Part shown: in pieces, positions 48,645 to 60,639 of the stretch
Position numbering within the stretch: the stretch's first letter is position 1
Layout of the letters: each line of letters starts with the position of its first letter
Origin: Bactrocera neohumeralis
Taxonomy: Eukaryota; Arthropoda; Insecta; Diptera; Tephritidae
Length of the DNA stretch: 64,000 nucleotides
NCBI RefSeq assembly: GCF_024586455.1
Contig: NC_065921.1
Location: 10,323,401-10,387,400 of the forward strand
Reading direction: 5' to 3'
Position numbers and translations under genes: made by a program
The notes under the pieces: model-generated
Databases searched by the model: none
Told to the model about the DNA's origin: nothing
Seen by the model: only the letters and a program-made list of their open reading frames with translations

Positions 48645-51600
48645 TATATCCATAAATCTTCATTCATTGATTTTAAATGCAAAATTGCATTTATTTATTT
48701 TCATCAATTTTGGGGGAAGGTGTGCTTCATAATTATCCGAGCTTAAAGAAGGTTTGCGTTCATAGTTCTCAGGGAATGACTTTTTCCTGACAATTCTGCT
48801 TCAGTCTTTGGGAAAATAAGCGCTGCAAGTTTCCTTCTTTCTTTTACTCTCTCTTCAAAATTGATCAATGCTAGACAATTCACTGTTGGGTAATCGCAGT
48901 AATTTTACAGAAGCTCCCATCCCAATTCACTCCCTCCATAGTTTCTAATAAACTTAGTTGCCACCTGTAACCTTTACTGTCCCCAATTACATTTTATTAT
49001 TTCTGCTTACATGATATGAACACAACCTTTTAGTGTTGTAACTTGTAGTCAAACTGCATTCGGAGCCCACTCACAGCAATCACCGCAGCAGTTGGAAGAC
49101 CAACTGTAGCGACCACTTTCTAATACGAGTACGCCTTATCCCCTACCCAACAACTGCCTTTTTTCTTACTAGCTTTCTTTCATAAAATCCCCTAACATAT
49201 CAACAAACTGCATCCCCATAACCCCTAATGTTATTAAAGCTGTTTTGTAGCTTTTCTTTTTCTTTATTTGCTAAGTTTTCCAAAACTTTTGCTCGTTCAA
49301 CAAAAATACGGCTTTTTTGTTTCCGGCACTCGACTGCAATTCAGTGCAGTTCGTGCACACAATATCAGCAAAATGTCGACAGGTGGGTTGGTTTAGTAGA
49401 TGTGTGCATTCCTCCGTGCATTTGTGTCCGACAAACAATGCTGATGGGATATTTCTCATTTTTCCTGCTGCCATTACAACCGTGATGAGATACTCAGCTT
49501 TCCTGTCTTGCCGTTCAAAACAGTTTTTCCTGCTGCATACTTCTTGCCTTTGTTGGCATGCCAGCGAATCATCAGCATAATCAGCAGTGATTAAATGCGA
49601 TTTAAGAGCTTTTAAAGTTCTTGAACTCTTTTTATGCTGTGTACGAGTCATTTGCTGCAATCGTGATGGCAAGAGGACAAATAAAGAGTTGCAGTGGCGT
49701 AATTGGGACAAAATACTTGTAAGTGGAATACTTTCTCGGAAGTTGTTCGTCATAATGGTGAAAGACAAGGTACTTTCTTATATTTGAAATCGAATAAGGA
49801 CATCAGAGTTTGCTAAGGGTAATATTAATCCACTTGGTACTGATTTGTGGCTACTAAACAGATAGCTGGGCGGTTTCTTAGGAAGTAATATGAGAGTGGA
49901 CTTGAGTGAAGGTGAATAATGGCATAAATGATAATTAAAATTAAATTTTTATGAGTTGAGTGGCGAGATTATAAAATTTGTAAGCCGAATCTCTATCACT
50001 AGTCTTTGAGCGTTATGCATATTGACTCGAAAACGAGAGAATTTATCCTAACAAATATTTGCGCCTTATTGATTAATGGTTTTGTAAAATTCTATCCTTT
50101 CTGAATCCTTAAACTTAAACAGGGAAAAAACTTAACTTCGGCTGCAATGTGGCTAAAATATCCTTCACAGATCCTTTTCTTGTAGTAGAAAAAAAATTAT
50201 TAAAAATCTTAGCTTTTATTGTTCCCTGAACAGGATATGAGAGGAGTTTTGAGGTTATGTTGATGCCTTTCCTTTTTTCGGCTCTCTAAAAATCCATCAT
50301 AGAAAAGTCTTTTGAACTTTTATGCAGAAAAAAAATACCATAATTAATTAATTTACATACAGCTACATAGCCATCGCTAATCTGCTCCGCAAAGTGCCAT
50401 TAAGCTCCACACTGAGACTACCTTCTAGCAAAGAAAGAAGCGACTGGCAATTTGTCTCCATTAAGCGTACACTTATAGAGAAGATAAAATGAATTATTTA
50501 AATCAGAAACTATTCCCGCAATAGAGGAAAGCCGACAACACAGCTTGCGCGCCATAAAGTAGGCAATATAAATTTCTTGTTGTGACAACTTAAGCGCTGC
50601 ACTAACTGCTGCTGTGTTTTTAATGAGCGCGGTGTAGTTGCCACCTTGAAGTAAGTGCAAAGGCAAGAAAAAGAAGGCAATAAGGGAAAACTCAGTTTAA
50701 CTGCAAGACATTAATACACATTAGTGTTGCACTTAAAAATGTGCAGTTTTTAAAAGCTTTGAAGATAAATCAATGGAGTTGAAAAAAATTTAATGATTTT
50801 TTAGTGAAGAGGAACACTCGAGCATATCATAATTTATTGTCATTATATAATAATATATATTTATTTCTATGCTGCTCACAGTATTTGGGTTCAAAACTTC
50901 AAAGAAATTGAAACTCAGCTCTGTCTTTTAGACAGTCAACAACAAAAAAAGAGCGAACTAACCTCACCTAACTAAAATTTTTCCACTTCACTTCACTTTC
51001 ATTAAATTTTTTCCCTAAATGCTATACTCTTTTCCTTCACCTGCCATCTTCTTCTCACTTTCGTCATCTTCTAGCCTGGCGATTTTTATTTTGCGCGCTT
51101 TTTCCTTTTCTATTAAGTCCCGCATTCGTCTTAGTTTGCTTTCTGCGGCATCGGCGACAAAATCGCTGGGATTAACTCGTCCACCGCTGCGTATCATAGC
51201 ATAAACACAGCGTGGGTTTTCTTAGCACAGTTCATGTTTGCTTGTTCGCCGCGGTGGCGTGTGTCTATCAGTTTAGACTGCAGTGACTCACCTCCTTGCC
51301 TGCAGTAATTGACTTCTTTCCTTTCAGCAAGCAGCTGCACACACTTGATTGAATGGGTGTGCTCTTAAATTGAGTGTTGCTCGGTGAGTTGCCGTTGACT
51401 TTTTGAGTTGCTTTCGCTTTTGTCACTCAAGTTGCTGGCTTATTTATTACAGGTGCATGCTAATTCTGTTTTGACGTTGGCTATACTTGTCTTATAGTTT
51501 CTTTGTTTTTTTCATAAATAAGACGGACAAGGAAACAGTGAAATGAATTACCTTTCCTTTATCTATCAGAGTTTTGATCCACCCAATTAACCTTTTTCGG

Positions 51601-52014
51601 GCACTGTTATCGATTAGGTAACTACGGCTCTTAGATTTCAGTCTAGATAATGGTAAAAACTCATTTTGTTTGAGGCGTAGTATCTAAAAGCTGTTGGTGG
51701 TGGGCGAATACATGCATAGATGTATTACGTTGGACCGTTACCGATATTGGATAATCTTGAAGACAAGATTCAGCTTCATACAGTTCGAATCAGGTTTTGA
51801 GTAGGAAACGATTATTTCGTCAAGAGGAGATGTAAGGCAATATTTTTAAAATTATTGATAGCAACTGAATGTATTCTTCTAATAAACGGTCTTCTGACAG
51901 TTCATATCTTAAAGATCATCAGACAGAGATGAACTTAACTATAATGGAGGGAAATAATTTCGCTTTTTGAACCATAATGAACCGTAAAATATTATTCAGT
52001 AAATAACCGATATA

Positions 52015-52097
52015 TTGGGTAGTCGAAAAAGTATTTTCGTTATTTTGTCAATGGTTGTCGTTGCCGTCGTATATCTCCAGTGCTCCCAATCACCCAA
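52015..52097 (+). mobile_element. Solo mariner 5' end (83 bp)
   Basis: TTGGGTAGTCGAAAAAGTAT and TGTCGTTGCCGTCGTATATC match the 5' terminus and leader of the element at 48644. It then ends in CACCCAA with TA on both sides (52013-52014 and 52098-52099). It may be an extreme deletion derivative that kept both ends, or a chance match at the right side. Confidence 0.65.
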
Positions 52098-52586
52098 TAA
52101 TTACATGAATAATGAGAAATCGAGGAAATCGAATGATATAACTTCTCATAGTTAAGAGTCTCGCAAGTGGTATGAACAACCTGGCCACAACAATATAAGT
52201 ATTACAGAAAACTCTTAGACCAAATACATATATCATATAAATACTGAAGTATATTTGTAAAGCAACAAAGACCTAACCTAACCTCTTTTTAATCGCATTA
52301 TCCAATTTTATACAAACCGTCCACGCAAAAGAAAGAAATATCGCATGCGAAATCATTGACAGCATAACTGTTCACGTTCCTTTTGACTCCACAGCAAAGT
52401 TGAAATTCTTTTCATTGCCCATTTTTTCATGGAAAGCAGATTGCTTTCAAACGTGCCTTACGCGCCAATACCTTCAACACACAATCACCGTGGAAAGCAT
52501 ACCGCAACCTACATACACACAACAACCGCAGAATTTTTTGTGCTATTAATTTCTTCTTTTTTTCTGGTTTCCTTTTCTTCCCACAG

Positions 52587-52791
52587 GAGTCGCACATTCA
52601 TTTGGTGAAATTGACACGCCTGTTGCGCCTGGCACGGCTACTGCAAAAAATGGATCGATACTCACAGTACACCGCCATGATACTGACACTGCTGATGTTG
52701 TGCTTCTCGCTGGTGGCGCATTGGTTGGCCTGCATCTGGTATGTCATTGCCGAAAAGGAGTACATGATGAATGATAGCGGCTGGGATATAG
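52587..52791 (+). CDS. Elk: Elk potassium channel, coding exon (S4 voltage sensor and S5)
   Basis: This 205-nt exon, phase 0 in and phase 1 out, lies between acceptor TTCCCACAG and donor GTGAGT. It reads ESHIHLVKLTRLLRLARLLQ and then KMDRYSQYTAMILTLLMLCF, SLVAHWLACIWYVIAEKEYM, and ends MNDSGWDIG. S4 carries the K-x-x-R-x-x-R-x-x-R spacing of positive charges expected for the voltage sensor. S5 has the conserved AHWLACIWY of the eag family. The exon ends in the turret before the pore. Confidence 0.98.
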
Positions 52792-54647
52792 GTGAGTACC
52801 CGCGCATACAACCACATACATTCACATACATATTCATATGCATAGATAGGGGTGTGTGTGTGCCCGCATGTGCCTCACTTATGGTAAATGAATACGCGTT
52901 ACCGCAATGTGTTTAATTTCATGCACTTTGCCTTCGCATAAAAATTACTCATACGTACCGTGTGACCGCGTAGCAAGTTGGTATGTCTCAGCATGTCCTT
53001 TCATGTAAATACCGTGTTGCGCGTGCACATGTGTGTGGTGAGCAGTGTATACATGAGCTGCGATTAATTCCACGTACAACTCAGCAACTTATTTGTAAAG
53101 TATATTGGGGGCTTTCGTGTTAAATCTGGTTAGTTTGATGCAAAAACAGCATTTTCATTAGCGAATTCCCAGATATTTCCCACTTTCGAATATTTCGGTG
53201 AATATTACACAATGCACATAAAAATTGGTTATGAATTTGCTTTTGGTTTGTGATTTGGATGATTCTTCGTGGATTAACAACTGGACATGATAGTGTGGGG
53301 TGAACACTAAACATATTTGGTTTGACAATTTGACAGCGTTACGAACAACGATAACTTCGAGATATGGTTTTCTGTGAGATATATATATTTTTAAAGTCGA
53401 GAAAGATAACAATAGGAATTATTGTTTATCTAAACACTCTTCTTCTCGAGTAAATACATCAAGTAACACATACCTGTACCTTAAACTTTACCTTAACTGA
53501 TAAGTGATGCAGAGAGGAATCGCTTGACACCTTCACTGCAAGCTATTTCGAAAATATTGGAAACTCTACCAAACTTCTAAGCCACACAGCGTCTACCTTC
53601 TTCTCACTTCTAATGCACAACTTACTCATAATATACGGCTTGTCAATGTTAGGCTTGTGGCGCTTGCGACAAATTTCAGCACCTAAACTTCAACAAGATT
53701 TACCGCATTTTCTAACCGAAGTAATTAAAAGTCCATCACACAGCTCGAATTGACTTTGCTTCCGTGCCAAATTGCAAATTACGAAGAGACATAATAACGA
53801 GGTTGCCAAGGCTGATTGCCTAAAGTCAAACACACACTTCCCTAAACAATTTTGTTTACGCTGTCTTGCCACCTCAAAAGTGATAAGCTGTTTAGCAACT
53901 AATTAAAATCAAATTCTATATTTTCGGCAAAACCTTGCCAACAAGACCTCCTTAAATCTCTCAAGCAAATAAGCAGTTGCACATACAAACGTAGATGTAC
54001 GTATGTATGTATGTATATGTGAACTCATTTCTAAACTTACTTATTAGGGTTTTCGTCGGAATTCTATTATTGCCTGCATTGCTAAGCAATAAATCGATGG
54101 CACAGAACGAGAGTGGCCTCCTGGCCATGACCGCAAGTAGTAACAAGAGCGGACCTACAAATTGCCTTTGCATGGAAATTCCTAGATAAATGGTTGTTTT
54201 TCGATTTTGCTGAGAAATTCGAGATTTTGTATTTGACCAACACACATTCTCTTGTCTGTCATGTGGTTTGTGTTTCCAAATATTTGATTGGTAAGCAATC
54301 CTCGTTTTGGTGAAGGGCGGCCGCATGTTTGGATTGGTTTTACATACTTGTATGGCAATATGTACATACATACATAAGTATGTAGATGTGTATGTATATT
54401 CGTAAAGATGGAAGAGCGGAAGAGAAGTGGCATTTTAGCTTCACAATTTAAGAAAAAAGTGTTAATAAAATAATACTAAAATACCACTGTAAGTAATATA
54501 GAAGTTCAATAAAAATATATGTACATACTTACATATGTACATAAGTATGTATGAATGTATGTACTTACATATGTATGAGTGTAAGTATAAGGCAAGGAAA
54601 GAATACTAAAAAAAAGTGATGCAAGATGGTGATTGGGCACCTCTTAC

Positions 54648-54766
54648 TTTGTTTTGTTTTGTTTTGTTTTGTTTTGTTTTGTTTTGTTTTGTTTTGTTTT
54701 GTTTTGTTTTGTTTTGTTTTGTTTTGTTTTGTTTTGTTTTGTTTTGTTTTGTTTTGTTTTGTTTTG

Positions 54767-54797
<31 letters not shown>

Positions 54798-55191
54798 TTT
54801 GTTTTGTTTTGTTTTGTTTTGTTTTGTTTTGTTTTGTTTTGTTTTGTTTTGTTTTGTTTTGTTTTGTTTTGTTTTGTTTTGTTTTGTTTTGTTTTGTTTT
54901 GTTTTGTTTTGTTTTGTTTTGTTTTGTTTTGTTTTGTTTTGTTTTGTTTTGTTTTGTTTTGTTTTGTTTTGTTTTGTTTTGTTTTGTTTTGTTTTGTTTT
55001 GTTTTGTTTTGTTTTGTTTTGTTTTGTTTTGTTTTGTTTTGTTTTGTTTTGTTTTGTTTTGTTTTGTTTTGTTTTGTTTTGTTTTGTTTTGTTTTGTTTT
55101 GTTTTGTTTTGTTTTGTTTTGTTTTGTTTTGTTTTGTTTTGTTTTGTTTTGTTTTGTTTTGTTTTGTTTTGTTTTGTTTTGTTTTGTTTTG

Positions 55192-55220
<29 letters not shown>
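54648..55220. repeat. Pentanucleotide array (TTTTG)n, about 115 units
   Basis: 573 bp of TTTTG units with a single interruption (G to T at 54796). Because 5 is not a multiple of 3 and the unit has no stop codon in any frame, all three + frames and one minus frame stay open across it. This produces long spurious reading frames. Near-perfect length and purity point to recent expansion. The exact copy number could be an assembly estimate. Confidence 0.98.
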
Positions 55221-55222
<2 letters not shown>

Positions 55223-55315
55223 TTTGTTTTTGTTTCCTATATTTCATTTCATTCCGTGTCTTTACGTTTGGTTTCATTATCTTTCATCTCGTTTGGTTTT
55301 GTTTGGCTGAGCTCA

Positions 55316-55490
55316 TTCCTTTTCCTTTCCTTTCTTTTCTTTTCCATCCTTTTTTTCCATTACTCTTTCCTTTCCTTTTCCTTTCCTTTCCTTTTTTTTT
55401 CCTTTCCTTTCTTTCCTTTCCTTTCCTTTTCCTTTCCTTTCCTTTCCTTCCTTTCCTTTCCTTTTTTTTTTTCCTTTCCATTCCCTTTTA
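55316..55490. repeat. CCTTT/CCTTTT-rich polypyrimidine tract
   Basis: About 175 bp of imperfect TTTCC and TTTTCC units follow the TTTTG array after a short, less regular stretch. There is almost no purine on the + strand. Such a tract could form triplex (H-) DNA, but this is inference from composition. Confidence 0.9.
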
Positions 55491-57197
55491 ACACTACATA
55501 TTGGTTAATTAGATTGCACTAATGGATTATAAGTGCACTGAACTTTATTATTTTATTTATCTCATGCAAGAAGTAACTTCTATTGTTTCTTATAACTTTT
55601 CTTATTCCATATAATCAGTCGAAAATTAGTGCCAACTTCCAGTGCATACGAGTGTAAGGACATTCATTCATATACTTATGTAATTCGCTAATGGGTCTAA
55701 CACATAAGTACATATGTACACAGACATGCCAACATACATATCTCTGTGTACATAAGTAAATTCTCCTTAGAGCTGCCAGGAAATGTAAACTTATAAGCAA
55801 TTTCCTTATGCCCTCAATCAGTTCCGCTTGTTAGAGTAAGGCATTGCAGCACAAACTATTTACCAAAGACATGTGCCTCACATACACAAATAAATACATA
55901 CATATGCACATATCTACATTTATAACTCACAGCACACACAGTTGCCCACGCAAAAGTTATTACAAATACACACACCTCGGTAATCCGCTCGCATTCACCC
56001 TGTCACACATTTGCTGCTTCGCTTGTTTGTTTGCTGACATTGAGCTGTTGCTTCGCAGTGATCCGCTGACGAAGCTGTTTCCTTGTTTTGCCTCTTCACT
56101 CTCTCTCTCGACTATTCTTCTACAGAATAAACAGTGCTCGTTGACAGCAATGTGCGTCGTCTGGTGTATATGTTTGGGTGTATGTGTTTACGCAGTTTAT
56201 TTTTCTAAGTCCGACATTGTTGACATTTGCTATTTTGTCGTTGTTCTTGTTTGTGTGCGTTTACATTTGCTACGTACTCCTTCATTGGATTATTTGTCAC
56301 TGTTTTGCTTTGCCTTGCAAAGACCGTCTTTCTTGCTTAATCATTCAATTGTTATAGCTCACAAATACATGTGTATGTGTGCGTATGTGTGGGTGTTATT
56401 TTCTTTGTCTGCATGTGAAATATGCTTCGGCGAATGTCAGATGCATCTAAGGTTATATATATGTGAGTGTTTTTGTGACAGCCGCTGAGAAGGTCAATAG
56501 GTCAATCCAATTAGGCAAAGGAAATTTATTGAAGTGTCAATTTTGATTTATCAAGTGAGTAGTAAAACGTAATGTCGCTGAAGATTAAGGATAATTGCTT
56601 TTGAGTTTTGAGTAATATTTTTTGTTAGGGGAATGCCATCGAATGTCAGATTAGTTAACAGTCTTCTTTATAGACATGGCACTTAAACAATACCTGAACT
56701 TCATTCCCCTAGACTACATAGATCTATAAAGATATAGTCTCCGCAAACCTTGACATAATTTGGAGTTTGTGCGATCTTCAGCTTTTTCTTTAGTAATTAT
56801 CGCTGGTCGAACCCCTATCTCAGCCTTGAACTAAGTGACATGATCCGTCAAGCTCCAACGCGAAAATTTGGTATCTTAAATTGCTCTCTGGAAAAATTCG
56901 TCAACTACATAAGTTTCTCTAAAACTTTTGTATTTCTGAGGCCCTACCTTGCTACATCTTAAACCATTTCCGACTTCTTGTCGTTTATTTTTTTGCTCAG
57001 AAACCTTGATTGCGTCTTTCAAAGATACTGTATCGTTGCGACACTCTAACCTTTGTTTCCGCTTTGCAGTGGCTACTGATGTGTGCTAGATTACCCTGAA
57101 CATAATACTATTTTGAAAACCCTTAAAAACTATTTTATAAAATATTTTTTTTTTTACTTTTATGAACTACGACCCATAATATTTACCTTGCTTTCAG

Positions 57198-57377
57198 GTT
57201 GGATGCACGCTTTGTCTGAGCGCTTGAAGATACCCATCACAAATATCACCAACGCTGAGGCCTATTCGACGGCGCTGTATTTCACCTTCACCAGCCTAAC
57301 GTCGGTGGGGTTTGGCAATGTATCCGCGAATACGACGGCGGAGAAAGTCTTCTCCATCATCATGATGCTAATTGGAG
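57198..57377 (+). CDS. Elk: Elk potassium channel, coding exon (pore helix and selectivity filter)
   Basis: This 180-nt exon, phase 1 at both ends, lies between acceptor CTTTCAG and donor GTAAGA. It reads GWMHALSERLKIPITNITNA and then EAYSTALYFTFTSLTSVGFG, NVSANTTAEKVFSIIMMLIGG. TSVGFGN is the eag-superfamily selectivity filter (GFG rather than GYG). NITN, NVS and NTT are sequons near the pore. The exon ends at the start of S6. A false ATG frame begins in intron sequence and runs past the donor. Confidence 0.98.
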
Positions 57378-57561
57378 GTAAGAAAGCCAGAAACCGTTGC
57401 ACATTTTTACCTTTCATAAATATTGACTGTTCATTTTCATGTGGATTTGAAAAGTAATTAAGCGGGATTTCCTTAAAAATTTAAAATCATTGTTTTTCAT
57501 TCCTTTTTAATCCATTCGTGCGTTACGCGTTGTCTGCCGCCTTTTCCCGCCCATCTGACAG
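57378..57561 (+). other. Elk short intron (184 bp)
   Basis: This phase-1 intron, donor GTAAGA and acceptor CATCTGACAG, splits S6. It is the only short intron in the visible gene and has nothing inserted in it. Confidence 0.96.
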
Positions 57562-57680
57562 CATTAATGCACGCCGTCGTGTTCGGTAATGTGACGGCGA
57601 TAATCCAGCGCATGTATTCCCGGCGTTCATTGTACGAGAGCAAATGGCGTGACTTAAAGGATTTTATAGCGCTGCATCAG
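57562..57680 (+). CDS. Elk: Elk potassium channel, coding exon (S6 and start of C-linker)
   Basis: This 119-nt exon, phase 1 in and phase 0 out, has donor GTGAGT. It reads ALMHAVVFGNVTAIIQRMYS and then RRSLYESKWRDLKDFIALHQ. The VVFGNVTAIIQRMYSRR segment is the S6 gate and start of the C-linker in Elk and related channels. The next exon should continue with the rest of the C-linker and cyclic-nucleotide-binding homology domain. I find no such exon before the window ends. Confidence 0.97.
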
Positions 57681-58737
57681 GTGAGTTCGTCGGCGTGATT
57701 TCCATTTCAAATATTTATGAGTGTGTGTGTTACTTATATGTTTGTGAAAGCGGCAGGTAAATATTCATGTAATTTTTTTCCTAAAAAATATGAAACAGGT
57801 GTTTACATACCATATATTTACCTATATACATATATACCTATGCTACGTACATACTATCTACTTAGTTATACAGAAATAGGTGTTCTTGCATAGAGGAATT
57901 CTTAAGCCTTTTTAACAGACAATTCACATGTTACTTTTGTGTTCGCAGAGAAACGTTTTGTAAAGTCTTACAGATACAATGTGTTCAGTTGTCTCGTTAA
58001 GAGCATATTCTTAAATAATAACAAGGTTTTAGTTCCTGTAAAAATTATATAACAAAAAATGTTCTCCAACTTGCTTCGCTGCACCAAACATTTTTAAGTA
58101 AAAAAGTTTTTTTTTCATTACTTTAATTTCATGAAGAATAAGTGAGATAAATAGAAATTTTGTCAATATTACAGTCATATTTACCATTGATTTCAAGATG
58201 GTAAATTTTTAACGGAAATTTCTATATATTTTCAAAAGTCCCTATACTTCAGAATACGGTTGATTTATGTCATATTTGAAGTAAAAATGATACGTTTTCA
58301 GTAAACTCTACACAAATTATTTTTCTTCTTGATATATTTCAGTTCTTATGTGTTGGTTATGTCAAATTCAATGACAGTCGTAGTGCAAAAATGACAACAT
58401 TTTTAGAGCGAATAAGCTCTTTCCCATGTCTTGATCAGTTTTTCTCATTTGAAGAACATATTTCGGTTCAGTGGAAAGATATGTCGTCAAAATTGTATTG
58501 TTGTCAAAGAAGTGTCAGTGAGTTTGACAAAACTAGAACATATTGAAATGAGGTTTGTGATGTGCCACAACTCGATTGTTCGTTATTACTCATACCCTGA
58601 AATGTCGGGGACTACATAAAATATAAAAAGTAATCCATTTCGAAGTTACCTACTTTTTTAAAGAAAAAAAAAACAAAAACTTCAAATTATATGGAGAATG
58701 TTTACTATCATTCGAAATAACATTCTTCGGCATTTAT

Positions 58738-59330
58738 TTTTTGAAGTCAATGTCTTTCAAATGTTGGCCGCGGCTACAGCTCAGATGGTTCATCCGCTGA
58801 GTTCAATTTCCGATGACTCCTTTGAGCATTTCGACTGGTAACTGGCCAATGACAAGCGTGAGATTTTGTTCCAAGGCTTGAATCAAAGCGGGATTGTCTA
58901 CATAGACCTTAGACTTTACATGTCCTCATGGACGAAAGTCTAACGGTGTGATAACAAATGGTCTTGGTGGCCAATCGGCCGGTCGAAAACGTGAATTTGT
59001 CTGTTCACCGAAGTGTTATCTCAATAAATCTCTTGTTAAAACCAAATGTCATCGAGATCACGAGCCTCAATTTCAGGCTTTAAAAAGTCAATAGGCATAA
59101 TTTTTGAAGAAATATGGACCGATGGTTTCACCAGCCAACAAACCGCACCAAACCGTTGTATTTTCTATATAAAATGGCAGATCTTGAATCTCTTCAGGTT
59201 GCTCTTCATCCCAAATGCCACAAGTTTGCTGGCCGTTGGGCCAAAAATAGGCTTCATAGGTGAAGAAATTTGGCTCGAAATGTTCGTATTTTCTTGGAAT
59301 TTTTCAAAAACCCCTAGAGCGAAGTGATGT
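58738..59330 (-). pseudogene. IS630/Tc1-mariner-type transposase relic (DDE region to C terminus)
   Basis: Minus-strand pieces, in order: EAYFWPNGQQTCGIWDEEQP, EEIQDLPFYIENTTVWCGLL, AGETIGPYFFKN, a gap with frameshifts, PADWPPRPFVITPLDF, HVKSKVYVDNPALIQALEQN, and a C-terminal MLKGVIGN...MNHLSCSRGQH end. It is the same broad insect transposase family as 3155-3460 but a different copy, with longer C-terminal coverage. It is non-functional because of stops and frameshifts. Confidence 0.78.
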
Positions 59331-59519
59331 CGATTGGGAAGGTCCAGCTTCAGTTCTTGCACAAGCAGTATTTTTCACGTTTTCAATTTAAGATCTCGAC
59401 GTAAAATGCGGCAAATCGTTCAATAACTGACCAAAAAAATCATTATAGCTTGATATGTCTCACGCGTGATCTATAAAAGAAAGACTATTGAAAAAGTAAC
59501 TCTACTTGGTTCACCGTTA

Positions 59520-59815
59520 AATATGTGTAGCTTATCAGCATAGTGAGTATATGTAGCCCTGCCTGTCTGTCTGTTCGTATATACGCAAACTAATTTCTCA
59601 GTTTCTGAGATATAAATCTGAAATTTTGCACACTTCCTTTTTTAACCAATTCACTGCCTCTTTATCGCTATCACCGATATCGGACCACTATAGCACATGG
59701 CTGCCATATAATCTGAGCGATCAAAATAAAGATACAATCATTTTATATCTTTTTTTGGTATAAGAAATTCACCTGTGAAGGCTATTATAGCTTCGATGCA
59801 GCCGAAGTTAACTCT
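59520..59815 (+). repeat. Dispersed non-coding repeat fragment
   Basis: GTCTGTCTGTTCG, GATATAAATCTGAAATTTTG, ATCGGACCACTATAGCACAT and a closing CGATGCAGCCGAAGTTAACT give the typical layout of short dispersed repeats in fly introns. No termini can be defined. Confidence 0.35.
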
Positions 59816-60639
59816 TCTCTTGTTTATTATTGATGTTAAATGAACACGAGCGAATAGTTGTGGCCAGATTTTTGATTTCATCTCATAATATATTCGAAGG
59901 GTAGCTCGAACATTACTTTAGTGTGCTCTCTGAATATGCCTTGAGGTTTTCGTGAAATTTCGATTAGTTCCGCCAACTAGCTTGTAACTCGCTCTATTGC
60001 ATACAATTAAAGAAAATCATTAACTTATACGGATTTCAAAACTTAGCTGTATTCTGTATTTGTGCAGAATTTTCTAAAAGGATTTATAAAAATTTCAAAT
60101 ATTTATTTAACTTCAACTACATTCCACCAAATTGAAGCACTATATATACCGATAAACGAGACGTACGATATTTATAAAAATCCATATGTATTTACAAAAA
60201 TATTCACCAGCTTAAAACTCAAGCCAGTGACAATAAATTTCGAGTAAAGTACCGTCGAAATTCGAAAATAAATATGGCTGCCACAATAATATTTGCATTT
60301 CTAGCAGTTTGTAAACTCAGCGAACAATTTTCCACGCGACAGTTTAAAAACAGAGTAGCGGTAAATGGCACAAAATGCAGTTCTGCATACGTGACAGTTA
60401 AATTTTTGTTGTTATTGTTGTAAATGCCACTGTTGGCGTATTTATTTTTATTATTGTACGTATTTAATACTGCCGTGTCTGTGGTCGATGACAATAATTA
60501 CAGCGGCTTGGCAAAAACACGTGAACTCTTAATGATGGCGGCGCGTGTTGAATATGCTATAGATTATTACATTAGGGTGCGACTTTTTGTAAAATAATTT
60601 TAAATATAAAAAGATTTTTTGTTCAAATAAATGCTTACT

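Larger units (their letters stand above)
46831..52586 (+). other. Elk intron (5.8 kb)
   Basis: This phase-0 intron between the S3 and S4 exons holds two abutting mariner relics (47282-48644) and a solo mariner end (52015-52097). A minus-strand open frame of 165 codons at 49271-49768 resembles nothing and is judged accidental. The rest shows only AT-rich and microsatellite sequence. Confidence 0.87.
52792..57197 (+). other. Elk intron (4.4 kb)
   Basis: This phase-1 intron contains the (TTTTG)n array (54648-55220) and an adjoining CCTTT-rich tract (55316-55490). CATA/GTAT microsatellites lie at 53985-54010, 54355-54400 and 54515-54590. A 214-codon open frame at 55844-56488 has microsatellite-derived, Cys/Tyr-rich composition and is not called. 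Confidence 0.87.

Noticed and set aside
49271..49768. A 165-codon minus-strand frame
   Set aside because: No recognisable motif, no repeat context and no supporting signals; other frames overlap it equally well.
54606..55522. Long overlapping reading frames (223-298 codons) on both strands
   Set aside because: They are artefacts of the TTTTG array, which has no stop in any + frame; they encode only repeated LFCFV or KQNKT.
55844..56488. A 214-codon + strand frame in an Elk intron
   Set aside because: Composition is Cys/Tyr/His-rich and follows CATA/TGTG microsatellites; no domain, no splice context, no resemblance to a known protein. Conservation in related flies would change this view.
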